Positions 51,135-61,475 of a DNA stretch of 64,000 bases are shown piece after piece. The DNA is taken from positions 124,001 through 188,000 of the forward strand of contig NZ_KB891575.1 of NCBI RefSeq assembly GCF_000373485.1. Reading direction: 5' to 3'. Position numbers and translations under genes: made by a program. The notes under the pieces were generated by a model. The model did not search any database. It had not been told where the DNA came from and was given only the letters and a program-made list of their open reading frames with translations. Origin of the DNA: Dasania marina DSM 21967. GTDB lineage: Bacteria > Pseudomonadota > Gammaproteobacteria > Pseudomonadales > Dasaniaceae. How positions within the stretch are numbered: position 1 is the stretch's first letter; every line of letters starts with the position of its first letter.

Positions 51135-52541
51135 ATGTCAGAGAACACTCTGAACCTAATTAAAGACAACGATGTACGCTGGGTAGACCTGCGCTTTACC
51201 GACACCAACGGTAAAGAGCATCACGTCACCATACCAGCTTCAGAAGTAGACGAAGGCTTTTTCGAAGAAGGCAAAATGTTTGACGGATCCTCTATAGGCG
51301 GCTGGAAAGGTATTAACGACTCAGACATGATTTTAATGCCTGACGACTCTACCGCCGTTATCGACCCCTTCACCGACGACGTCACCCTAAACTTGCGTTG
51401 CAATATTGTTGAGCCCACTACCGGTCAAGGCTATAGCCGCGACCCTCGCTCTATAGCGGAGCGTGCCGAATCCTATATGCGTGCCACCGGCATCGCCGAT
51501 GCAGCCCTATTTGGCCCAGAGCCTGAGTTTTTCGTTTTTGACGACGTTAAATGGCATACCGAAATGTCTGGCGTAGGCTTTGAAATCAACTCTGAAGAAG
51601 CGGCTTGGTCCTCTAACAAAACCTTCACCGATGGCAACACTGGCCACCGCCCGGGTGTTAAAGGCGGCTATTTCCCAGTGCCTCCGGTCGATTCTTTACA
51701 CGACCTACGTGGCGCCATGTGTAACGCTATGGAGGCCATGGGCCTAACCATAGAAGTACATCACCACGAAGTCGGCACCGCTGGCCAATGTGAGATAGGC
51801 GTAGGCCCTAACAGCATCGTACCTAAAGCCGATGAAGTTCAAATTTTAAAATACTGTGTACACAATGTGGCGCACGCCTACGGCAAAACGGCTACCTTTA
51901 TGCCTAAGCCAGTAGTGGGCGATAACGGCTCTGGCATGCACGTACACATGTCTTTATCCAAAGACGGTAAAAACCTAATGTCTGGTGATGCCTACGCAGG
52001 TATGTCAGAAGAAGCTTTATTCTGCATAGGCGGCATTATCAAGCACGCCCGCGCCATTAACGCCTTTGCCAACCCAGCAACCAACTCTTACAAGCGTTTG
52101 GTTCCCGGTTTTGAAGCCCCTGTTATGCTGGCCTATTCGGCACGTAACCGCTCGGCCTCTATACGCATTCCTTATGTACCCAATCCTAAGGCCCGTCGTA
52201 TAGAAGCGCGCTTCCCCGACCCCGCGGCCAACCCTTACTTATGCTTCACCGCATTGTTAATGGCGGCGCTAGACGGCATCCAAAACAAAATACACCCTGG
52301 CGATGCAGCCGATAAAGACTTATACGACCTACCGCCAGAAGAAGCCGCTGAAATCCCAACGGTTGCCTCTAGCCTAGAGCAAGCGCTAGAAGCCTTAGAT
52401 GTAGACCGTGAATTCTTAACCGCTGGCGGCGTTATGGACAACGACATGATCGACGCTTACATAAAGCTGAAGAAAGAAGAGATACAGCGCTTAAACATGA
52501 CGACTCACCCTGTTGAGTTCGCCATGTACTACAGCTGCTAA
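51135..52541 (+). CDS. glnA: Glutamine synthetase type I
   Basis: GlnA makes glutamine from glutamate, ammonia and ATP in a dodecamer. The 468-residue protein has [12 protein letters not shown], the ATP region [21 protein letters not shown] and NRSASIRIP. The adenylylation tyrosine is Y397 in [11 protein letters not shown], the same position as in Escherichia coli, so activity is probably controlled by GlnE. AGAGAGGAAG is the ribosome site just before the ATG. Transcription is controlled by a sigma-54 promoter and NtrC site upstream, and a strong terminator follows. ntrB and ntrC come next, after a DUF4124 gene. Confidence 0.97.
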   Translation: MSENTLNLIKDNDVRWVDLRFTDTNGKEHHVTIPASEVDEGFFEEGKMFDGSSIGGWKGINDSDMILMPDDSTAVIDPFTDDVTLNLRCNIVEPTTGQGYSRDPRSIAERAESYMRATGIADAALFGPEPEFFVFDDVKWHTEMSGVGFEINSEEAAWSSNKTFTDGNTGHRPGVKGGYFPVPPVDSLHDLRGAMCNAMEAMGLTIEVHHHEVGTAGQCEIGVGPNSIVPKADEVQILKYCVHNVAHAYGKTATFMPKPVVGDNGSGMHVHMSLSKDGKNLMSGDAYAGMSEEALFCIGGIIKHARAINAFANPATNSYKRLVPGFEAPVMLAYSARNRSASIRIPYVPNPKARRIEARFPDPAANPYLCFTALLMAALDGIQNKIHPGDAADKDLYDLPPEEAAEIPTVASSLEQALEALDVDREFLTAGGVMDNDMIDAYIKLKKEEIQRLNMTTHPVEFAMYYSC

Positions 52542-52566
52542 TCACGGCTGTTAAGTGCTAAGCTAA

Positions 52567-52600
52567 AGCCCGCACCATCTCATGGTGCGGGCTTTTTTTT
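52567..52600 (+). terminator. Strong terminator after glnA
   Basis: AGCCCGCACCAT at 52567-52578 pairs exactly with ATGGTGCGGGCT at 52582-52593 around a three-base loop, followed by eight T. It should separate glnA from ntrB-ntrC transcription. Confidence 0.95.
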
Positions 52601-52658
52601 GCCTTGTATTTCACCCTAATGACGCCCGCCCTGACACAGGCTTATGCTTTACTCGCAG

Positions 52659-52680
52659 CTACACCACAACTACACCACAA
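52659..52680. repeat. Two 11-bp direct repeats
   Basis: CTACACCACAA occurs twice in tandem in the intergenic region between the glnA terminator and the DUF4124 gene. No function is apparent. Confidence 0.7.
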
Positions 52681-52788
52681 CAACCGCCACAGCGAGCCAT
52701 AAGCACTATGAACAAATACAGCACTAGCGAGTCTATAACGCTATGCTACAAGTAAGTGTTAATTACCCAACTTATGAAGAGAGCCGCC

Positions 52789-53346
52789 ATGCACAGCAAC
52801 CTACGCCACCACCTATTGACCGCCGGCTTGTTGCTTACCAGCCTAGCACTGTGCAGCCAAGGCTATGCCGAGGTGTATAAAACCATAGACGAACACGGTA
52901 ACCCCCAGTTTAGCGATCAACCCCAACCTGACGCCCAGCCGGTGGAGATAAAACAAACTAACACTGTTAAGCCCGTAACCGTATCCCCTGTTCGACCCAG
53001 CACTAAGCCGCAAAAACCCGATGCGATCTACCGCAACTTTGCCATTACCAGCCCCCGCGATGGCAGCCATATAGGTAACGGCTTGGCCCCCTTTAACGTT
53101 AGCCTTAGCGTGCAACCCAAGCTGCTGCAAGGCCACAAAATTCAGCTATTTATAAACGGCCAACTGCATAGCGCTGGCCGCGGCTTAAGCCGCCAAGTCG
53201 CTAGCATAGAGCGCGGCGAGCACAGCCTTAGCGCCACCATAGTCGACCAAAAAGGGAATGTGCTGATCAGCAGTGCCCCGGTAAACCTTACCGCCCAGCG
53301 CCCCAGCCTACTCAACCCCGGTAGAAATAGCCGCTCTGCACCCTGA
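52789..53346 (+). CDS. DUF4124 periplasmic protein
   Basis: The 185-residue protein starts with a signal peptide (hydrophobic LLTAGLLLTSLALCSQGYA, cleavage before EVYKTI). The mature N-terminus EVYKTIDEHGNPQFSDQP is the DUF4124 signature, found in small exported proteins next to glnA-ntrBC in many gammaproteobacteria. The C-terminal half, from about residue 80, has beta strands resembling an immunoglobulin-like fold (ITSPRDGSHIGNGLAPFNVSLSVQP). The function is unknown; the conserved position suggests a link to the nitrogen genes. The start at 52789 is preferred for its nearby AAGAGAG; ATG at 52774 is possible. Confidence 0.82.
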   Translation: MHSNLRHHLLTAGLLLTSLALCSQGYAEVYKTIDEHGNPQFSDQPQPDAQPVEIKQTNTVKPVTVSPVRPSTKPQKPDAIYRNFAITSPRDGSHIGNGLAPFNVSLSVQPKLLQGHKIQLFINGQLHSAGRGLSRQVASIERGEHSLSATIVDQKGNVLISSAPVNLTAQRPSLLNPGRNSRSAP

Positions 53347-53390
53347 GTCGCCCCTCCACACACCCAGCTCCATGCGCAACCCAATCATAA

Positions 53391-53407
53391 CGCACCACTT
53401 TAGTGCG
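53391..53407. promoter_or_regulatory. NtrC-like site upstream of ntrB, inside a 13-bp hairpin
   Basis: CGCACCACTTTAGTGCG fits the NtrC consensus GCACC-N5-GGTGC with one mismatch. It is the centre of a larger inverted repeat: AATCATAACGCAC (53383-53395) and its exact complement (53403-53415). No T-run follows, and TATACT at 53416-53421 could be a -10 element, so an operator controlling ntrB-ntrC is more likely than a terminator. Confidence 0.6.
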
Positions 53408-53577
53408 TTATGATTTATACTGCCCATTAGCATCTGCCCCGCATAGCACAGAGCAGCACTAAACCCGTGCCCTGCGCCGCTGGCAACAAGCTGGATTGAA
53501 TATTGCAAGGTTGTCTATTTCAAAATAGCGTTAGGTATTACCACAACCACCTGTCACCCCTACAAGTATCCAAGACT

Positions 53578-54729
53578 ATGTCGGCATCGCAGCTAAATAT
53601 TAATATTCTCGATAATCTCAAAACCGCCATCGTGGTGGTGCGCCCCGATTTGTCCGTCAATTATATTAATACCGCCGCCGAAGCGCTGCTGGAGATTAGC
53701 GGCCGCCGAGTGATAGGTGAGGCCATCGATAGCTTATTTACCGAACTGGACCCCAGCGATAATGGCCTGCTGCATGCCATGCGCAGCTACAACACCTTTA
53801 CCAAGCGCGAAGCCAAACTACAGCTCAATAACCGCAGCCTGATTACGGTGGACTGCGTAGTCACCCCCACTTACAAACAAGATCAAGTCAGCGCACTTAT
53901 CGTCGAGCTACAACCGCTGGATTTAGTGCTGCGCATCAACCGCGAAGAGGCCTTGCTGGCAGCGCAGGAAAACGCCCACACCTTAGTGAAAGGCATGGCC
54001 CACGAAATCAAAAATCCTCTAGGTGGCCTGCGTGGCGCGGCACAACTACTGGCCAAGCAATTACCCAATAATGAGCTACAGGATTACACCAATATTATTA
54101 TTGATGAGGCCGACCGACTCAGCAATTTGGTAGATCGCATGCTGGGCTCCAACGCCCTGCCCAATTTACAGGCCATTAATATTCACGAGATTTTAGAGCA
54201 CGTAAAGCAGTTAATCGATGCTGAAACCAATCAACAAATCACCCTACTGCGCGACTACGACCCCAGCACCCCCGACATTACCGGCGACAAAGAACAGCTC
54301 ATCCAAGCCGTGCTAAATGTCGCCCGCAACGCCATGCAAGCCCTGCAACGCCAAGCCATAACACCAGCAGAGCCGCAACCAGATCCAGAACTACAAGCAG
54401 ATCAAAAACCACAGCCGCAAATTATTTTTAAAACACGGGTGCTGCGCCAATTTACGATAGGCAGCCATCGCCATCGCCTGGTCTGCCATGTAGAAATTAG
54501 TGATAACGGCCCCGGCATAGAGGAGCCACTACTCAGCCGCATCTTTTTGCCCATGGTCAGCGGCCAAGCTAACGGCACAGGCTTAGGTTTATCGCTGGCG
54601 CAAAATATTATCAACCAACACAAAGGCTTAATTGAATGCCATAGCCGAGCCGGTGAAACACTTTTTTCTTTATACATCCCCATAACCCAGAGCCGCAATA
54701 GCAATAACAACAACAAGGACTACGCATGA
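53578..54729 (+). CDS. ntrB: Nitrogen regulation sensor kinase NtrB
   Basis: NtrB (GlnL) phosphorylates NtrC under nitrogen shortage and dephosphorylates it when GlnB is bound. The 383-residue soluble protein has a PAS domain (about 8-115), the H-box KGMAHEIKNPLGGLRGAAQLL with H142, the N-box NVARNAMQAL, and DNGPGIEEP and GTGLGLSLAQNII of the ATP-binding domain. A proline/glutamine-rich insert of about 20 residues follows the N-box. The ATG at 53578 gives the usual family length. Its stop overlaps the ntrC start by four bases (ATGA). Confidence 0.94.
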   Translation: MSASQLNINILDNLKTAIVVVRPDLSVNYINTAAEALLEISGRRVIGEAIDSLFTELDPSDNGLLHAMRSYNTFTKREAKLQLNNRSLITVDCVVTPTYKQDQVSALIVELQPLDLVLRINREEALLAAQENAHTLVKGMAHEIKNPLGGLRGAAQLLAKQLPNNELQDYTNIIIDEADRLSNLVDRMLGSNALPNLQAINIHEILEHVKQLIDAETNQQITLLRDYDPSTPDITGDKEQLIQAVLNVARNAMQALQRQAITPAEPQPDPELQADQKPQPQIIFKTRVLRQFTIGSHRHRLVCHVEISDNGPGIEEPLLSRIFLPMVSGQANGTGLGLSLAQNIINQHKGLIECHSRAGETLFSLYIPITQSRNSNNNNKDYA

Positions 54730-56138
54730 ATGACGCCAGCACCGTTTGGGTAGTGGATGACGACCGCTCTATACGCTGGGTATTAGAAAAAGCCCTTAAC
54801 CAAGCTGACATCAGCACCCAATGTTTTAGCTGCGCAGAAGATTTACTACAGCAACTCAAACAGCAACAACCCCAAGCCATTATTAGCGACATACGCATGC
54901 CCGGCTTAGACGGCATAGCCCTGCTGGATCAACTCAGCAGTAGCCACCCTCACTTACCGGTGATTATCACTACCGCCCATTCCGATCTAGACAGCGCAGT
55001 TAGCTCTTACCAAAGCGGTGCCTTTGAATACCTACCCAAACCCTTTGATGTAGACGATGCCGTGGCCGTCACTCAACGTGCTCTTATTCACGCCCAGCAA
55101 CACAGCCAGCCACCGGCAGTCGCCAAGAACAGTGGCAGCAGTAAAATTATCGGCGCAGCCCCCGCCATGCAAGAAGTATTTAGAGCCATAGGGCGCTTGT
55201 CACAATCTAATATCACCGTTCTCATTAACGGCGAGTCGGGCACCGGTAAAGAACTGGTGGCCCACGCCTTGCACACCCACAGCCCGCGCACGCAAAAAAA
55301 CTTTATCGCCCTCAACATGGCCGCCATACCCAAAGACTTAATGGAGTCGGAATTATTCGGCCACGAAAAAGGCGCGTTTACCGGCGCCAATGCCGTGCGG
55401 CAGGGGCGCTTTGAGCAAGCCAATAACGGCACCTTATTTTTAGATGAAATAGGCGACATGCCCGCCGATACCCAAACCCGTTTATTGCGGGTATTAGCCG
55501 ATGGGATTTTTTACCGGGTAGGTGGCCACATTCCTATACAAGTGGATGTACGTATTATTGCCGCCACCCACCAAAACTTGGAGCAGCTAGTCGCCGCAGG
55601 AAAATTTCGCGAAGACTTATTTCACCGCCTTAACGTGATACGTATACACCTGCCGCGCCTCAGTGAAAGACGTGAAGACTTACCGCAACTGATCACACAT
55701 TTTTTACAACAGGCCGCCAAAGAACTAAACAGTGAAACCAAAACACTCAGCCCGGAAGCCGAACAGTTTTTATGTTCACTGGATTGGCCGGGCAATGTGC
55801 GACAACTAGAAAACACCTGCCGCTGGATTACGGTAATGGCCGCCAGTAATGAAATATATCTTAGCGACCTGCCCCCCGAGCTAACCAGCCCCAACCGCCT
55901 AAACAGCCACACGGCAGCTACTACTAGTAGCTGGCAGCAAAGCCTTAGTCTATGGGCACAGCAAGCGCTAAGCTCGGGCCAGCAGGATATACTCAAACTG
56001 GCACTGCCCGAATTTGAAACCTTAATGATTACTGCAGCGCTAAACCACAGCAAGGGCAAAAAACAAGAAGCAGCAAAACTACTAGGCTGGGGGCGTAACA
56101 CCCTTACCCGAAAAATGCAGGAATTAAACATGAGCTAA
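54726..56138 (+). CDS. ntrC: Nitrogen regulation response regulator NtrC
   Basis: NtrC activates sigma-54 promoters when phosphorylated. The 470-residue protein has a receiver domain (about 1-120, acidic D11-D13, phosphorylated D55 in ISDIRMPG), an AAA+ domain (about 140-380) with Walker A GESGTGKE and the sigma-54 contact loop GAFTGAN, and a C-terminal Fis-type helix-turn-helix (KKQEAAKLLGWGRNTLTRKM). It is translationally coupled to ntrB. Likely targets in this window are the sites at 50880 (glnA) and 53391 (its own operon). Confidence 0.96.
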   Translation: MNDASTVWVVDDDRSIRWVLEKALNQADISTQCFSCAEDLLQQLKQQQPQAIISDIRMPGLDGIALLDQLSSSHPHLPVIITTAHSDLDSAVSSYQSGAFEYLPKPFDVDDAVAVTQRALIHAQQHSQPPAVAKNSGSSKIIGAAPAMQEVFRAIGRLSQSNITVLINGESGTGKELVAHALHTHSPRTQKNFIALNMAAIPKDLMESELFGHEKGAFTGANAVRQGRFEQANNGTLFLDEIGDMPADTQTRLLRVLADGIFYRVGGHIPIQVDVRIIAATHQNLEQLVAAGKFREDLFHRLNVIRIHLPRLSERREDLPQLITHFLQQAAKELNSETKTLSPEAEQFLCSLDWPGNVRQLENTCRWITVMAASNEIYLSDLPPELTSPNRLNSHTAATTSSWQQSLSLWAQQALSSGQQDILKLALPEFETLMITAALNHSKGKKQEAAKLLGWGRNTLTRKMQELNMS

Positions 56139-56205
56139 CCGGCAAGCAAGCTAACTATAGCTATACTACAGGCATCACTTCACCCTATTGCCCATAGGTG
56201 GTTAC

Positions 56206-56850
56206 ATGAAAAAGGCCCTACTGCCCCTTCTGCTTTGCTCAGCCTTAACTAACGTCACCCTAGCTGCCGAGCCAGGAAATTCCCGCACTAACACCCACAA
56301 AGGGGCTTATGCAGGTTTGGCTTTTGGCGCTAGCGACTATGATGATGGCGAGTTATTCGAGCAGCTGCGAGTGAGTAAAAGCCACAACCTCACACGCTTA
56401 TACGGCGGCTATCAATTTAACCGCTACTTCATGGCCGAAGCCGCACTGACCAGCTTAGGTGAACATGAAGCCAAAAATACCCAAGTCGATATAGACACCA
56501 CCTTTAGCGCGTTAATGTTTTCTGTGATCGCCCAGTACCCCAGCGATTTTGGCTTAGCGGTTTATGGCCAACTAGGGCTGGGCTTGGTGAGTGTTTATCA
56601 GGAGTATCACTACATCAACCCTAACACCAACTTAATAGAAGGTGATGATGACGAAAGCGATGGCGCTTGGCTGACTGGGGCTGGGCTTAGCTATAGCGCG
56701 CCACAACTTGAAAAACTGCGCTTTCGTTTAGGCTGGGAGCGCTATTACCACGACACCGATATTATCACCGCCAAAAATGGCTATATCTTTAGAGATAGCC
56801 AACAACAAAAAATTGATGTGTACTACTTAGGCGTTAGCTATCGCTTTTAA
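56206..56850 (+). CDS. Small outer-membrane beta-barrel protein
   Basis: The 214-residue protein begins with a signal peptide (MKKALLPLLLCSALTNVTLAAE). GAYAGLAFGASDYDD and LTRLYGGYQFNRYFMAEAAL follow, then further alternating strands, ending in VSYRF, typical of the OmpA-like/OmpX-like eight-stranded barrel group. AGGTGG lies before the ATG at 56206. No specific function can be assigned; it stands alone after ntrC. Confidence 0.8.
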   Translation: MKKALLPLLLCSALTNVTLAAEPGNSRTNTHKGAYAGLAFGASDYDDGELFEQLRVSKSHNLTRLYGGYQFNRYFMAEAALTSLGEHEAKNTQVDIDTTFSALMFSVIAQYPSDFGLAVYGQLGLGLVSVYQEYHYINPNTNLIEGDDDESDGAWLTGAGLSYSAPQLEKLRFRLGWERYYHDTDIITAKNGYIFRDSQQQKIDVYYLGVSYRF

Positions 56851-56859
56851 CGGCTAGCG

Positions 56860-57282
56860 TTATTTTTTGCGACGTTCGCAGCGCTCACGGCGATCATCAT
56901 CATGCATTTGCTGGCTAAGGCCAAAGTTTAAACGCCTATCCAACTCCTGCTCGCGCCTGTCATCGTGATGTTGATAACGGCATGCACAACGCGCAACCGA
57001 ACAACCCGCCAAAGGCAGCGAGGGCACATCCCCCACCAAGTAACGCTTACTCTGATTAGCCATTGCCGCCGCACAGGCATGCTCCTCGCAACAGACACTA
57101 ATGGCATGATATGGATTAGCTGGTGCTTTTTCGGCGGGGCTAATTCCTGCACGCACTCCTACACGCCCCGCTGCACGCTTGGGTGATTTTTGACTTCTTG
57201 TAACGGGAGCTTTAAGGTTTTTTTTATTATTAAGGGTAAAAAATACTGCTGCGGCCAATACTGCACATAACAACCACCACAT
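56860..57282 (-). CDS. Conserved cysteine-rich membrane-anchored protein
   Basis: The 140-residue protein has one N-terminal membrane segment (MWWLLCAVLAAAVFFTL) and a basic linker. A cytoplasmic or periplasmic domain follows with cysteines in SVCCEEHACAAA and AGCSVARCACRYQHHDDRR; the C-terminus is rich in Arg and Asp. The pattern of YHAISV, then LPLAGC..C.C.Y.H.DRR recalls a family widespread in proteobacteria (from memory) with no known role; the cysteines could bind metal. It lies 31 bases beyond the last msh gene on the same strand. Confidence 0.65.
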   Translation of the reverse strand: MWWLLCAVLAAAVFFTLNNKKNLKAPVTRSQKSPKRAAGRVGVRAGISPAEKAPANPYHAISVCCEEHACAAAMANQSKRYLVGDVPSLPLAGCSVARCACRYQHHDDRREQELDRRLNFGLSQQMHDDDRRERCERRKK

Positions 57283-57313
57283 AATACATCCTCATTTTTA
57301 TTGTTTATTGTTT

Positions 57314-57709
57314 TTATAGGTTTTTAGCTTGTACTTCTATGCTGCGAAATGCCTGCTCAGTCGCCGGGCCGCAAACGCCCTCGCTGGTAATCGTATAATA
57401 AATATCGCCAGCAATCTCTCTAAAAATGCATTCACCCTCAACTACACCGCAACCTTCTAGAGCCAAGAATGTAAAACTAAAAGGAGCTGCACAGGCATTC
57501 TTACCCGTAGTGCTAATATCATTTAACATCCGCTGAGCACCACTTTCAGCAGCCATAAAAGCGCGTGCCGATAATACCTCACGCGCCACCGACGCACTAC
57601 TGGCGGTAAGCACCTGCACCATGGCCGCCGCTAAAATGCTAAGTGCCACTAAAATAAACACCACAATAATAAGAGATATACCCTGTTGTGCTTTTTTGTT
57701 ACTCATCAC
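57314..57709 (-). CDS. mshP: MSHA biogenesis protein MshP
   Basis: This 131-residue prepilin-like protein has an N-terminal hydrophobic segment ([25 protein letters not shown]) and the R-A-x-x-A-A-x-x-G-A-x-x element ([16 protein letters not shown]) of MshP/PilX-type minor pilins. It is the last gene of the msh group here and its ATG overlaps the stop of the large MshQ-like gene (ATGA). In Vibrio mshP precedes mshQ; here the order is reversed. Confidence 0.75.
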   Translation of the reverse strand: MMSNKKAQQGISLIIVVFILVALSILAAAMVQVLTASSASVAREVLSARAFMAAESGAQRMLNDISTTGKNACAAPFSFTFLALEGCGVVEGECIFREIAGDIYYTITSEGVCGPATEQAFRSIEVQAKNL

Positions 57710-60663
57710 TCAGTCTCGCGCCAATAAATAATTTTGTCATGGCCACGATAAGAACCAAAAGTAACGCGGGCGCTAGGGTTATCGGAAAAAGTACCGTCGG
57801 CATCCCAGTCGTATTGCAACCAACTATCGACTGTGAGAGTAAACTCTAAACTGCCGGTATTACCTGCACCCGGCCTAGTAATAGTGATGTGCTTGGCGCT
57901 GTCAGGCAGGCCTCCACTCACCGTAGCGGGCGCACCGGGAATAATGAGCGGCGCATCAACATAACATTCTAAGGTATCCGCAGTAGGCGGGTCAGGGTCA
58001 TCACAAGTATAAGTCCAAGCATCGTACCGGCTGTCACTATCATTAGTGTTAGTCACAAAGGCCGTGCCATCCCAATACTGCAGCTCAAAAGGTAGGTCCA
58101 AGCTACCTGCAGGCGTTTCGGGGCCGTAGGCGGGCGGTATATACACACGGCCGTAGTATAAATCCATGGGTGTACTACCCAATTGCTGGTGGTCATCCCC
58201 GGTTGGAGCAACTGTATCTATATCTAAAGCCGTAGCCAGCTGGCTAATGCCATCGCTATCGGTAATCAGCAAACCCACTACCACATCATTGAAAGGGTCA
58301 TCAACGGCACTGGCATTGCGCGCAATGGTTAGGGGCACACTAATCACACCCGATTTACCGTCAGCCATGGTGGCAATAATCGCTGACGGTGTTAACCGTG
58401 AGTTTAAAGAGACGCCTACATCATCTACTGCGCCATAACTAATCTGGCTATTAATATCGAGTTTATTGTAAAGGCCGGTATAGTTTTTGGTGCGTACGCC
58501 ATTGGCATTCACCGCATGAATTTCATACTGGGCGATAAACTCTTGGCCTAAATAGGAGTAACCACTGCCGCCTGGCAATATGGCGTCTGTATCCACGATA
58601 AAGTGATGAGGGGTGAAGCGGCCGACATAATCTAAGGTGGTGGTAACATTACCAGCGCCCAAATAATCACTACTGGCCACACCCGCAGTAAGCGCAATAA
58701 TACCGACCTCATCCCAACTGTAATTACCGGTGTAAGTACCGTCAGCTGTTTTTGTTAAAGAGCCGCTTAAAATACCCGCCTCGGCAGCTATCGGCCCCGG
58801 TCCCACCAAGGCGTGACTGAGGCTAACTGATTCTGGCGCACTCTCGTTACCGTAATTAGGAGTAATATCACCCTCCGCGTCCAACACTAATACCGTTACT
58901 GGAAAATCAGTGCCTGCGGTTATAAACGCGTTACCTGATGCATCGGTGGCCGCTGGATTACCTGCTATTTGTATTTCAAAACTTGCTGGTTTAACAACAA
59001 ACGGATTGCTGCTACCCGCGGTACTGCCATCAGTAACAGTTAATAGTATTTGACCTACATCTTTATATTTTTCGGTAATAGAAGCCTGACCACTTACAAA
59101 AGTTACATCTATAGCTGAGCTAATAGCATTGCCATTAATAGTCGGCAATAAGCTACCGGTAGTAGGGTCGGCGTAGCTATGGGCAAAGTTTAAACTTTTA
59201 ACACCTTGGTAAGACTCAATCACACCACAGCTTGGATCTGAAGGAGTAGTGCCAAAGGCGGCAATGTGAATAGCAAAATCACTGCCCGCCGTTTGAGCAA
59301 CCACAGAAAGATTTGTATCTATGGTATTAGGTGGGTTATTCACCAAAGCACTGCCGGTAATAGTAAAACCACTTTCAGAAAAGTTAAGGTTGCCCTCTAG
59401 GTCATCATCACTGGCACTGCCATCGTCCGCTGAAATATTAATACTTAAAGGTACCGTAGTATCGGTGTCGCCGTGATCTAAATTAAACACCGCGACGCCA
59501 TTATCATCAGCGCCTATGACATTGCTATAAGTGTAGGTCGCTATGCCATCGTTAGCTGTAGCATCGTTAAAGCTGCCCTCACCTGTTAACAACGTCCAAG
59601 TACCTATGCCACTATTGGTATCTAATGTGATCGTCCCGTTATAATCTTCGTAAGTTGTATTATCTGCATTCTCAGCAGTAACCGTTACCGGAGTGTTGAG
59701 GCAATAAATAGCATTAGTGTTGTGATCTATATCAAAGTGATCGGGACCGGAAGGGACATCTATAGTCGCCTCTGCTATTTGATCGGTAATCACCGCCGCG
59801 CTGGCATTGCTGATTAATAAGCGAAATACACCGCTGCCCGCGCTTGCTGTAGGAATAGAAATTGTTGTCGTAGTGCTGCCTGCCGGTATGGTAACGGTTT
59901 GAGTAGTCGTAGTGCCGGTATAGTCCACACCCGATATTGCCGTGCCATCTACCGTTTCATAGTCAACGGTAATATTACTGCCGTAGCTAGCATCCAGCGT
60001 TAAGGTAAATACGGCCGTATCACCAGCGGCCACGGTAATATCGGCGACAGTTAAACTAGGTGCATTTGAAGGTACGTCATCATTGGTATCGTCTTCGGTA
60101 TCACCGGTAGACTGCGCCGTTACAAAATCCCAATCGCCAGTACCATCGGGTTTGCGGCGTATACGCTTTTCACCGCCACCGGATTTACCACTGGCCGTAT
60201 CGTAAGGCAAAGTGGCAAAACAGCTACTGTCTTTTTGCGGCTGATAACTATCATAGGTTAAGTAGTCAATGGTATTACCACTGGCATCGGTGAATAAAAT
60301 ATCAAAGCCGTCATCAAAGCTTATATAGTCACCGGGTAAGGTTGCACCTTTCAACACTAACCAAGGAGGTGTGGTATCGGAAAAACTGCTTACACTAATT
60401 TGGCTGGTACAGCCTGAGCCACTATTTTCGCAAATTCGTATACGCCAATTTGAATACACGCTGTAAGGTATATTGGTGTCTAGTAATTTAAGCTCGACTA
60501 AGTCATTGGCATGATTACGGCCATTTGATCTATATTTACTAACTTCATTAATGCTAGCTAAGCCTACATAAGAAGAGCAGGCCGCAAATAATTGCTGCGA
60601 AATAAATAACAACATCAAACTAATGACAGCGGTATATTTATTTAAGCGCTGAGCATTTCTCAC
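57706..60663 (-). CDS. mshQ: MshQ-like large pilus-associated protein
   Basis: The 985-residue exported protein has a signal peptide (about 1-28). A lamin-tail-like domain (about 35-185, with [26 protein letters not shown] and PDGTGDWD) comes first, then a Calx-beta-type domain (about 200-310, with [16 protein letters not shown]) and a long beta-rich region ending in the DUF6701-type C-terminus common to MshQ. It is probably the tip adhesin or a surface component of the mannose-sensitive haemagglutinin pilus. It overlaps mshO and mshP by four bases on each side. Confidence in MSHA membership is high; the exact role is inferred. Confidence 0.8.
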   Translation of the reverse strand: MRNAQRLNKYTAVISLMLLFISQQLFAACSSYVGLASINEVSKYRSNGRNHANDLVELKLLDTNIPYSVYSNWRIRICENSGSGCTSQISVSSFSDTTPPWLVLKGATLPGDYISFDDGFDILFTDASGNTIDYLTYDSYQPQKDSSCFATLPYDTASGKSGGGEKRIRRKPDGTGDWDFVTAQSTGDTEDDTNDDVPSNAPSLTVADITVAAGDTAVFTLTLDASYGSNITVDYETVDGTAISGVDYTGTTTTQTVTIPAGSTTTTISIPTASAGSGVFRLLISNASAAVITDQIAEATIDVPSGPDHFDIDHNTNAIYCLNTPVTVTAENADNTTYEDYNGTITLDTNSGIGTWTLLTGEGSFNDATANDGIATYTYSNVIGADDNGVAVFNLDHGDTDTTVPLSINISADDGSASDDDLEGNLNFSESGFTITGSALVNNPPNTIDTNLSVVAQTAGSDFAIHIAAFGTTPSDPSCGVIESYQGVKSLNFAHSYADPTTGSLLPTINGNAISSAIDVTFVSGQASITEKYKDVGQILLTVTDGSTAGSSNPFVVKPASFEIQIAGNPAATDASGNAFITAGTDFPVTVLVLDAEGDITPNYGNESAPESVSLSHALVGPGPIAAEAGILSGSLTKTADGTYTGNYSWDEVGIIALTAGVASSDYLGAGNVTTTLDYVGRFTPHHFIVDTDAILPGGSGYSYLGQEFIAQYEIHAVNANGVRTKNYTGLYNKLDINSQISYGAVDDVGVSLNSRLTPSAIIATMADGKSGVISVPLTIARNASAVDDPFNDVVVGLLITDSDGISQLATALDIDTVAPTGDDHQQLGSTPMDLYYGRVYIPPAYGPETPAGSLDLPFELQYWDGTAFVTNTNDSDSRYDAWTYTCDDPDPPTADTLECYVDAPLIIPGAPATVSGGLPDSAKHITITRPGAGNTGSLEFTLTVDSWLQYDWDADGTFSDNPSARVTFGSYRGHDKIIYWRETE

Positions 60664-61475
60664 GGCACATTCCTCACAAACACTTCGTGGCTAAAGCGTA
60701 CCCATTCATTACTGGCTTGGGCATTGCTAAACCGAAAGTCCACATGTACAACAGCGCTTCTAGCCAACACCCCTGGCGTGTAAGTAAACGGCGTAACCGC
60801 ACTGATATCAACGAGCTGTATATCCACCGCCAAAGGGAACCCCACGCCTAGCGTGGCAACATCAGTGGCTTGGTTTTGTAGCCAGCCATAGCCATCGTGA
60901 CGAACCAGTTCCTTATTGCGCACACAAAAACTTACCGGTTCGTTGATTATATAAAAACGCTTAGAACTGGATTCACTGCGAAACTTATGGCCGGGCGGAG
61001 TGAAATTAGTAAAGTTAACTTGCCGCTGTAGATCGGTATAAGCACCCGCCACTGAACCCAAATCCACTACCGCTTTGCGGTTATATTGATAAACATCTTT
61101 GTTTTCTATGCTATGCACCGCCACTCGCTGATCAGTGTCTGCAGTATAGTTAAAACCCGCAGCCTGTAGCTGGGCATAGTGACCATCGGCCACAAAATTC
61201 AGATAAGAGGAGGCGGCAGCGATAGGGGCAAACTCTATGCACTCATCCTTTACCCTTATGCTACCGGGCAAGGCGCTGCGTAGTTCACGGCTCACCCGCT
61301 CTACCGCAAAGCGACCCTGCTGGGTTAATTCGGCGCGGCGCGTGCTGTCGTTATAAATACGTACACTATCGCCTATAAATATAGTCGCCCCGGCCGAGAG
61401 TAAGCCTAGCAATACAATCACTGAGACTAATTCGACTAAGGTAAAGCCCTGCGCTTTTTTTATAGTGGGGATCAT
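60660..61475 (-). CDS. mshO: MSHA minor pilin MshO
   Basis: The 271-residue prepilin has the type IV signal [21 protein letters not shown]: cleavage after G, methylated F, conserved E5. It then shows the MshO pattern ([27 protein letters not shown], and SFCVRNKEL) and a large globular domain. It is translationally coupled to the MshQ-like gene (ATGA overlap) and starts one base after mshD. Confidence 0.88.
   Translation of the reverse strand: MIPTIKKAQGFTLVELVSVIVLLGLLSAGATIFIGDSVRIYNDSTRRAELTQQGRFAVERVSRELRSALPGSIRVKDECIEFAPIAAASSYLNFVADGHYAQLQAAGFNYTADTDQRVAVHSIENKDVYQYNRKAVVDLGSVAGAYTDLQRQVNFTNFTPPGHKFRSESSSKRFYIINEPVSFCVRNKELVRHDGYGWLQNQATDVATLGVGFPLAVDIQLVDISAVTPFTYTPGVLARSAVVHVDFRFSNAQASNEWVRFSHEVFVRNVP

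Noticed and set aside
52567-52593. Third NtrC site
   Set aside because: GCACC and GGTGC are 7 bases apart, not 5, and the hairpin is followed by eight T, so it is the glnA terminator.
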